A stretch of DNA of 64,000 nucleotides from NCBI GenBank assembly GCA_030323885.1, contig CM059193.1, forward strand, positions 96,712,852-96,776,851, given 5' to 3'. Under the pieces are notes generated by a model. That model was not told the origin of the DNA. It saw only the letters and a program-made list of their open reading frames with translations, and did no database searches. The stretch comes from Branchipolynoe longqiensis (taxonomy: Eukaryota; Annelida; Polychaeta; Phyllodocida; Polynoidae). This document shows positions 57,528 to 64,000 of the stretch, piece by piece. Both the position numbers and the translations under genes were made by a program. Position 1 is the stretch's first letter, and each line of letters opens with the position of its first letter.

Positions 57528-58283
57528 TCAAAGTAAATAGGAAGCATCAGCATCCACCTCGACCCTGAGAATTAACTCTGAAAAGAAACGACATGGTTTA
57601 AGCTGACAGGCCATGCCTGCCAGAACATAGACACACAAGCAAATTCCGCTGACACAATCCCAGGCAACTCTAAACACAACGGGTGTCTGGCCCTCTACCT
57701 CACAAATTGAGACAATTAGTCCATCGGCCTCCTCTTGTACTTCCACACAATCTAAATCACAGGCCGGCATAAGCAAGCGACCACAGTTCACCGGAATAAC
57801 ATCATCAGCTTTGTTGTCCTTGTCACTTTGTTGTCGGTCAGGAAGCATTATATCAGTGCCATCGTCCAATCCAGCGATGTTACAACTGTCGATTAGCCTC
57901 CGGTCGGTTCGATCGGCCCGATTCCGTGCAGTGTCGTTATCAATTATGTCATCACTTTGTCGCGGGTCACCCCCCACTAGCCCGGTGCTACCGTCACCTT
58001 CAAAGACGACACACCGATCCCACACACTCAAGTTGGCTACAGCGGCCCGGTCACCTACAAAGACCCCTGCCGCTCGGCTGTTGCTCCCATTTCCTCGGTC
58101 GCCCATACCACTTGGTTCAATCAATTGTCTATCAATTCTCCCGCAAGGGGGTGGGGGGAAGACTGCATCACCCGCCACTTTATCTTTCTCTGCCAAAACG
58201 ACCCGGTCACCTACAAAGACCCGTTCAACAATACAGGTTCTGGCACCATTAGCCCCCCCCCGTCTCCAAGTCGCTCCGATCAC
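57528..58283 (-). pseudogene. Ngaro gag-pol spacer frame
   Basis: A 251-codon frame between gag and RT, rich in Asp, Val and Arg, with the motif VFVGDR repeated (58047, 58207 and 58277 regions share a TCACCTACAAAGA block). I do not recognise a domain. It may be the part joining gag to RT. Confidence 0.4.
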
Positions 58284-58329
58284 CTACAAAGATCACAACT
58301 TGGTTGCTGCAGTTACTCGCTGTCTCGAG

Positions 58330-59210
58330 TCAAACTCTGCAGGCCGCGCGTTTATGACCCTTTCCATTACATTTTGAACAGACATGACTAAAGCGGCAAT
58401 CATCCTCCCCTCTATGGCAGCCCTGCTCTCCATTCCAGGCATAGCATGGCCTCTTGGGTTGCTGGCCCTGTTTCCGCGTCTGATGAATAGATGTACCGGC
58501 TCTCTTCGCCTTAATATTCAGGGAACCATAGTGCAACACACTTGTTCCCCTGTTCGCACTGGAGAACGCCGCGAAACATATGTCTTCAGCCAAAATCCTA
58601 ATCGATAAATCATAGTCTACATGGGCTGAGTCCAGGTACTCACCGGTACGCGCCCTGAGTGTGAGGAAAACGATGTGTTCGACTAACGCTCTGTAGTCCT
58701 TAACGCCCACCTGTTTTATCCCTAGTGGCCCGTCGCAGCTATCAGTTCATAACAGTTTGCTTTTGAGATGTGCTTTCGCCCCACTGTGAAACGTTTTAAA
58801 CTCCACTTACTGCGTCTGCGACGGCTGGCGCTTCTACTCGACGAGCCGCTCGACGAACATCTCCGACGGGTAGTGGTCCTCGAGCGACCCCTGTCCTTTC
58901 CATAGGCACAGAAACCGTCCTCCGGGCGGCCTAAGGAGGCCGCATCCACGTAGGAGGCACCAGTTGTTGGCTCCGCTGCCACCGGATCCATGGTGTAGCC
59001 CGCCGCCGGCTTGGTTTGATCCAAGCTGGTGCCCACGCCATCTTGTTTTCCTTCTGAATGCACGCTCTGTCTTTTGTCGCGCTTCGCCAATAATGCAGCA
59101 CGACGTTCCTCCAGTTCAGCCAATTCATCCTCTATTTCTAGGGCCTCTACCTCCCTCGCCGTACGCTCTCTTCTGTCACGTAGTGATAACTCACCCATTT
59201 CCGGTTCCAC
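58330..59210 (-). pseudogene. gag: Ngaro gag-like protein
   Basis: Two frames separated by stop codons at 58710-58722. The N-terminal piece (59210-58722) has a charged coiled-coil start (LEIEDELAELEERRAALLAK) and an Arg/Ser-rich stretch. The C-terminal piece (58710-58330) has the nucleic-acid-binding end CYAWNGEQGCHRGEDDC followed by SHVCSKCNGKGH, a Cys/His array typical of DIRS-order gag proteins. Confidence 0.75.
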
Positions 59211-59589
59211 ACTGTCCTACACCGACATCTTTGCAGTATCTGACGGGTTTTCGGAAGTCTGCGAGCGTGTGAACGGTCTTGCCCTTGCTCTACCCTGCTC
59301 ACAAATAGACTGGTTCCCTTTGTCGTGAACGCTACCACAGTTGTCACAGAAAACTCTAGGCATGTTATACTTCTAACAAATGGTGAGCTATCAAACACAC
59401 AATTGCCGCGGCATACAACGGGTGTCCTGGGTATGTCACGAGCTCAAAACATGTAATCCTTTAATGTCACTCACAGTTTTTCCAGGCCGGGGCACGCTTC
59501 CACGCAGCGTATTTTCACTACCGTACTACTGTAAGTCATTCGTCACCCCACAATTCAAACAGAACGGCATATCAACATACCATGCTAAG

Positions 59590-59927
59590 TAGTGACAGCC
59601 AAACAGTCAGTCAGTTGTGACAGTAGCAGCCACTGACATCTGTAGTGACAGCAAGTCCACAGTGACAGCAAAAAACAATAGTAGAAACTGCACATATATA
59701 TATATATTGTAGTGTCACCACCTATAGAATTCTTGTATTCACTTAGCTTAGTTGGTTGAATGAAGAGACCTTGTTAATCCGCAGTGACTCCCAACGTCGG
59801 TTCAAGCTAATGTCCAAGCTTCCATAGGCTTCCACATGCTTCCACAGCTCCATATGCTTCCAAAGCTTCCAAAGCTTCCAAGCCACGGCGGGAGGACCTT
59901 CCCCGAGGCGGCGGCCGGACGAGTCTA
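59590..59927. repeat. Short tandem repeats in Ngaro 5' region
   Basis: AGTGACAGCA-type repeats at 59592-59670 with TAGTGTCACC at 59710-59720 (possibly a tiny inverted-repeat insert), and GCTTCCA(C/A)A units at 59815-59882. Confidence 0.6.
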
Positions 59928-60112
59928 AGAATGCATGCGATACAAGGTACGGCGGCAGAGCAAGTGACCTGCGAGCAGCAATGGCGGAGTAGCAGCGAGG
60001 CAAAAGCAGCCACGGAGCAAATATACAAGCGAAGAAAATAATAATAAAATAAATAATTATATATATATAATAAATTATATTTTACATAATATTCCGATCT
60101 AAGTCTACTCAT

Positions 60113-60530
60113 CTACACTCCTAGTTTGTGAATTTCGCTTGATAAAATCCAGCTATTGTAAGAGGAATCATATGATTTCCATTTTACCAAAGAATACTTT
60201 TTTTTATCTTTAACAGTTTCAAAAATAATTGTTTCTATCTCAAATAAAGTATCATCAGTCACTCCAACCTTTTTGCAATTCTTCAGGATAGAACCATCCT
60301 TCAATAGGTGAGTTATCCCAGGCCTTGACTTTATATTTTTCAAACCCTTGTTTAATTTTACGTTCTGTTACAATGAAAATGTCCTTTGTCCACTTTTCAT
60401 CATAATGATGTGTAAATGGAGAACTTAAATATGAGAGCTTCACTCGATCGTTGGTTTGAAAATTAAAAACGCTCGCTCTTCCTGTGGTAGTTGCTGAATC
60501 ATTTCTGAGATATTGATAATGCCAAAGTTT
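60113..60530 (-). pseudogene. Polinton-like integrase, C-terminal end with chromodomain
   Basis: Two overlapping frames (60443-60255 and 60343-60113) form the end of a retroviral-type integrase: NDRVKLSYL, YDEKWTKDIFIV, GWFYPEELQ, then a chromodomain-like YSLVKWKSYDSSYNSWI. A single-base length change in an A run near 60273-60279 separates them. The catalytic core is missing because a DIRS element begins at 60541. Integrase with a C-terminal chromodomain is characteristic of Polintons. Its stop is close to the penton gene once the Ngaro insert is discounted, so the gene order is integrase, penton, basic protein, capsid. Confidence 0.78.
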
Positions 60531-60540
60531 GCTCTGATAC

Positions 60541-61264
60541 GTGACGAGGAAGGAGAGGAGGCAGGAGTTGGAATAAAAACACTTTATTCAGATCGACAGA
60601 GGCAATATAAGGATAAATGTATAATGTACAAAGAGGTGGTTAAATGAGGAACCTCTATCACTGAAGATCAAATGCAAAAAGAGTTCAATAGTCAATAGGA
60701 CCAGGGGCCATGCCCGAGGTTAGTGCTATCTGAGATATGAAGTCAGATGGGAGGGAGGTGGCCCGAGGAGCCCTCCACCTAAGAGAGAGAGGAAGAGAAA
60801 GAAAAAGAGTACTGAGGGTGGGTGGGTGGAGAAAATATGTCCGGGCCAGGAGGGTGATGTGAGGTGAGTGGCTAGGAGCAGCAAGGGCGGCCGGTTATAA
60901 GGGCCGAAGGAGGGGGGGGGGCTTATGTCATCGACCCAACGGTCGCGGCAGGGAGGCAGGAAGGCGGGGGGGGGGTCCTCTTTCCCCGCCACGAATCAAA
61001 CGCAATGCGAGCATTACGACCGATACATGACGAGGAAGGAGAGGAGGCAGGAGTTGGAATAAAAACACTTTATTCAGATCGACAGAGGCAATATAAGGAT
61101 AAATGTATAATGTACAGAGAGGTGGTTAAATGAGGAACCTCTATCACTGAAGATCAAATGCAAAAAGAGTTCAATAGTCAATAGGACCAGGGGCCATGCC
61201 CGAGGTTAGTGTTATCTGAGATATGAAGTCAGAGGGAGGGAGGTGGCCCGAGGAGCCCTCCACC
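60541..61264 (-). repeat. DIRS copy 3 B1-A2-B2 array
   Basis: The B repeats (about 238 bp each) start, on the + strand, TGACGAGGAAGGAGAGG and include AATAAAAACACTTTATT and end CCCTCCACC. A2 has a TATA box (TTATAA at 60895-60900, - strand promoter orientation) and AATGCGAGCATTACGACCGA. Confidence 0.87.
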
Positions 61265-62224
61265 AAAACTGAGGAGAGGGCTCGAGGGGCGCCCGAGGCG
61301 GCGATCCGCGGGAGGTAGGCGTGGACCGAGGCGGAGGTCCAGGTCCCCTGTTCCATGATCTCCGACAGGGGGACGCCGGCGCGCTGACAAGCCTGGGCGG
61401 CCCCCCAGCGCAGGCTGTGGAGAGTGTACCCGTCGGGGGCGGGCACCCCGAGGGCCGAGAGGGTGCCTCGCAGGATGGCCATCAGTGTTCGAGGGTCGAG
61501 GGGGCGGCCGGAGGGCAGAATGAAGGCAGGATCGGCGGGGCAGGCAGGGGCCAGGGCCAGAGAGGCGGTCCAGGCGGCGACGGGGCAGAGCGGGTGCCCG
61601 GGCGAGGCGGGGATGAAGAGGGCGACCGGCCCCGAGGGCAGCGCGATGGTCTTGGTGGTCCGATGGGTGACCCGGAGCCCCCCGGGGGCGGGGGCGACGT
61701 CGCCGCGTGTGATGGTGTGGGGGCCGCCCCACACCTCGGGGCTGGGGGAGAGGAGGCTAGACTGCCGTAGCATCCCGTAGTACGCGAGGAGGAGAGCGGC
61801 CCAGGGGACGACGCCCGAGGGTCCGGCAAGGGCGAGATGGTGGGCGACGGCGGCGAGGGTGGTAGGCGTCAGAGGCGAGGCGGGGCGGGCGACGTGGCCG
61901 GAGGCCCGCTCGCCGCTGCGACAGACGTCTCTGGCGAGGCGCGAGGTGAAGGCGCTCGGATCGCCCACGGCCGCCTCCAGCCAGGAGCGGGCCCCGGAGA
62001 GGGCGTCCCGGACGGAGGCCGGCGCCAGGGGGCGGGCATAGAGCGAGGCGGTGTAGGCGGCGACGTCGAAGGGCGTCGGGGCGAGAGGGTCCCAGTGGTG
62101 GCCCGAGGCGAACTGGACGTAACCTCGGGCCTGGCGACATCGGTTCCTCCAGGTGGAAGGGGCGAGGGCGGCGATGCGGTGTCCGTCCACGGCAGCGACC
62201 TCGGAGGTGGTGTGGTGTACCCTG
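61171..62224 (-). CDS. DIRS tyrosine recombinase, copy 3
   Basis: An open frame to the stop at 61171, starting around 62224-62190 (ALAPSTWRNRCRQ near the start). Core-binding part FDVAAYTASLYA; catalytic Arg in MLRQSSLL, His and Arg in LHSLRWGAAQ, Trp in QGTWTSASV, Tyr in VHAYLPR. All four catalytic positions are present, so the enzyme could be functional even though RT is deleted. It is more diverged from copy 2 than copy 1 is. The C-terminus overlaps B1, as in copy 2. Confidence 0.85.
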
Positions 62225-62226
62225 GA

Positions 62227-63116
62227 TCAGAGGGCAGGGTTGTAGGGGAAGTCGTCATGGTGGGCATCGGCGCGTTCAAGACCGAGGTGTGCGACCTCGT
62301 CTCGGGGCACGCCGGCCCACCGACCAGGGAGGTGGGCGCGGCTGAGGGCGTCGGCGAGGACGAGGTTGGCGCCGGGCTTGTGGAGGATGGTGAGCTCAAA
62401 GCACGCCTCGGCCGCCATCAGCCAGAGTTCCCGGGCGCAGGTCCCGAGGGTGAGGTCGCGGGCCCGCCCCGAGTCGAGGGAGGCGGCGGAGGCCATGTTG
62501 TCCATGTTGATGACAACGTTGGCCCCCGTGACGTCAGCCGGGAGGAGGGTGCGGAGGGCCACCACCAGGTTGACCGCCTCGAGCTCGTGGATAGCGGGGA
62601 AGCGGGCCCGGAAAGCCCTGGAGTACCCTCCGGCCTAGTAGCGCCTGGGGGAGTAGGCCCCGCCCCCGGTGAGGCAGGAGTCGCACTCGATGACGATCCT
62701 CCGGGTCCCCATCGGGCGGAGGAGGTGGAGGCTGTTGGAGGCGCGCCCGTAGGCCGTGAACCAGGCCAGATCCCGGAGGGCGTCGTCCCCGAGGGTGATG
62801 GTGGCGAACCCGTGGCAGCTGCGAAGGGCCGCGAGGAGGCGCGCCGAGGGTAGGCTGGGCGGCCCGGGCCTCGCAATCGGCGACGAGCTCGTTGACTTTG
62901 TCAGGGGCGATGCGAATCGTCATGGCTTCGCTGTCGACGGCAAATCCGGGGGGTGGCACTTCCCAGGGGCGACCTCCAGGCCAAGGGCACCGACGAGGGC
63001 AATGAAGCCGTCGAAGGCCTGGCGTGCCCTCAGGTAGGTGAGCTCACACCCGACAAAGTCGTCGACGTAGACGAGGGCATGGAAGCCCTCGCGCCGGAGG
63101 ATCCAGGCCACCGATG
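62227..63116 (-). pseudogene. pol: DIRS RT C-part and RNase H, copy 3
   Basis: RT remains from VAWILRREGFHALVYVDDF (active site) to the thumb with frameshifts near 62830-62950. RNase H pieces are in 62700-62227: ELEAVNLV around 62575, NMDNMASAAS, LGTCARELWLMA, LADALSRAH (Asp). It stops at 62227, before the recombinase frame. Confidence 0.78.
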
Positions 63117-63258
63117 AGGGGCGCCGAAGGGGGGGGGGGTGGGGGGTGGGGGAGGAGGTGCGGGCGGGGTTGGAGAGGGGGAGGGCGAAGGCGTGGGGGG
63201 AGGGGGGGGCGGCGGGTGCGGGGGCGGGTGCGGGGGGGGCGGAAGCCGGGAAGGCGGC

Positions 63259-63993
63259 CTATGTATGCAGTGTCGCCGGGGCCGGGGGGAGGGGGGTGGT
63301 TGGTGCGGCTGGTGCGGGTGCGGGGGTGGGTGCGGTGTTTGGGCGGTGGAGATGTGAGGGAAGGGTTGCGGCGGAGATGTGAGGGGAGACGTGTGAAGGG
63401 AGCCGTCTGGCGGGGGTTTGGCGGGGGGGGGGGGTCGGCATGAGATGTGAGGGCAGGGTGAGGGTGGTGGCGGATGGCAGGATGGCGGTTGGCGCGAGAG
63501 TAGCGGGGGTGTTTAGGGAGGCGGCCGGGGGTGGTATCGGGTGTTGGCGGGCGGTCTGTTGGTGGGAGATCTGAGGGTGGTGGTGGTGTTGGCAGGCGGT
63601 TTCTTTTTCCAGGGCGGTGTGTGTTGACGGGGGTGGGTGCCGGGGGGGTGTGTGCGGCGTGGGTGCCGGTTGCGGGGGTGGGGCCGCGTCGCCGCCGCCG
63701 GGCTAAAAATCCGGCGAGGTGATCGTGAGGGAAAAGGTATCCGGGGGGTATACCTTTTCGACGCCCGCTTCCCTGCGCCGCGTCGGCTGCGGATGCGGGG
63801 GAGCGGTCGGGGGCTGGGTGAATGGCGGCGGGAAGGGGGGCCGCGGAGGCAGCCTGCTGTGTGGCGTAGAGGCCGCGCCTGAGGTAGGGCTGGTAGGTCG
63901 GGTGGACGTCGCAGGCGGGCGTCGCGGAGGCGTGGGCGGGCGTCGGAGAGGCGGGGGCGGGGAGGAGGCGAGGGTGCGTGGCCGGGTGGGCAC
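63259..63993 (-). pseudogene. gag: DIRS gag end and Pro-rich linker, copy 3
   Basis: The gag-like frame from 63993 ends TITSPDF-TAG (TAG at 63705-63703). The same frame is then open as a Pro/Thr-rich linker to a TAG near 63259. The gag part shown is low complexity, with no zinc knuckle visible. Confidence 0.6.
63696..63716 (-). promoter_or_regulatory. Gag stop-codon hairpin, copy 3
   Basis: Stem CGCCGG / CCGGCG (6 bp) around the loop ATTTTTAGC that contains the gag TAG. The stem sequence differs from copies 1 and 2 but pairing is kept. Confidence 0.55.
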
Positions 63994-64000
63994 CCCCTCC

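Larger units (their letters stand above)
55478..60087 (-). mobile_element. Ngaro-type retrotransposon inside the Polinton block
   Basis: On the - strand: A1 (60087-59928), gag (59210-58330), a spacer, RT (about 57500-56506, split by a TRIM at 56887-57388), recombinase end (56427-55951), then B1 (55905-55794), A2 (55793-55590), B2 (55589-55478). B copies are 112 bp from AAAACTGGCTATGG. The A1...B1-A2-B2 plan is the Ngaro/PAT type. It separates the integrase end (60113) from the penton gene (55421); without it the two would be about 80 bp apart. RNase H and the RT active site are deleted, so it is defective. Confidence 0.87.
60541..64000 (-). mobile_element. GC-rich DIRS retrotransposon, copy 3 (inverted, runs off window)
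   Basis: On the - strand: gag end (from 63993), gag TAG hairpin, Pro-rich linker (63702-63259), RT piece (63116-62650), RNase H, recombinase, B1 (61264-61027), A2 (61026-60780), B2 (60779-60541). A1 lies beyond the window. The RT N-terminus and middle are deleted at about 63117-63130, where a C-rich linker joins SSVAWILRREG. B2 meets the Polinton integrase at CTGATAC/GTGACG; the A2/B1 junction reads CGATAC/ATGACG, so GATAC is shared between target and element junction, as expected for recombinase insertion without target duplication. Confidence 0.87.

Noticed and set aside
57811..58377. 188-codon + strand frame in the Ngaro element
   Set aside because: Antisense to the gag-pol spacer; Ser/Pro/Thr composition from complementary codons.
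61837..62853. 338-codon + strand frame across DIRS copy 3
   Set aside because: Antisense shadow of the recombinase and RNase H frames, caused by extreme third-position GC.

Overview
The window is from a eukaryotic, almost certainly animal (aquatic invertebrate) genome. It has spliced genes with GT-AG introns, AATAAA signals, CR1-type and other LINEs, tRNA-like retroelements, tyrosine-recombinase (DIRS/Ngaro) retrotransposons and a Polinton/adintovirus-like remnant. The clade cannot be fixed from sequence alone. Recognisable genes make up little of the window; mobile DNA and introns make up most.

Region 1 (1-33752) is a tandem segmental duplication of about 13-15.6 kb in two and a half copies: A 1-14929, B 14930-29873, C 29874-33752. 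Each unit carries small exons on the + strand whose splice phases chain together: a V-like Ig exon (phase 1-1), an exon with an Ig B-strand cysteine (1-2), an exon with an F-strand cysteine (2-1) and a Thr-rich stalk exon (1-1). Introns are nearly identical between copies, while the exons have diverged strongly but stay open. This is the signature of a hypervariable Ig-type receptor or recognition cluster and is the main finding. LINEs, an intronic 60-bp satellite, TIR elements and DIRS relics fill the introns. Region 2 (34.2-39.66 kb) holds a LINE end and a 2.4-kb tandem duplication bearing four intact 57-bp stalk exons, and ends in a 500-bp assembly gap.

Region 3 (40165-45645) is a GC-rich DIRS-group retrotransposon with split direct repeats (A1-ORFs-B1-A2-B2). 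A damaged copy lies at 23368-26634 and an inverted copy at 60541-64000. In all three the gag stop codon TAG sits in a hairpin and the downstream frame stays open, suggesting translational readthrough.

Region 4 (45646-51631) has two divergently oriented spliced genes: a - strand coiled-coil-like gene cut by the DIRS element, and a + strand single-pass membrane protein with a signal peptide, Ser/Thr-rich stalk, membrane segment and acidic tail, carrying one in-frame stop. Region 5 (52947-60530, - strand) is a Polinton-like block: chromodomain integrase end, penton-like protein, basic protein and double-jelly-roll major capsid protein. An Ngaro-type retrotransposon (55478-60087) splits it and the DIRS element at 60541 truncates it.

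Two copies of a 0.5-kb element (7548-8050 and 56887-57388) have 182-bp LTR-like repeats containing a tRNA-like pol III promoter, a tRNA-His-like primer site and a polypurine tract, i.e. a TRIM with a tRNA gene in its LTR.
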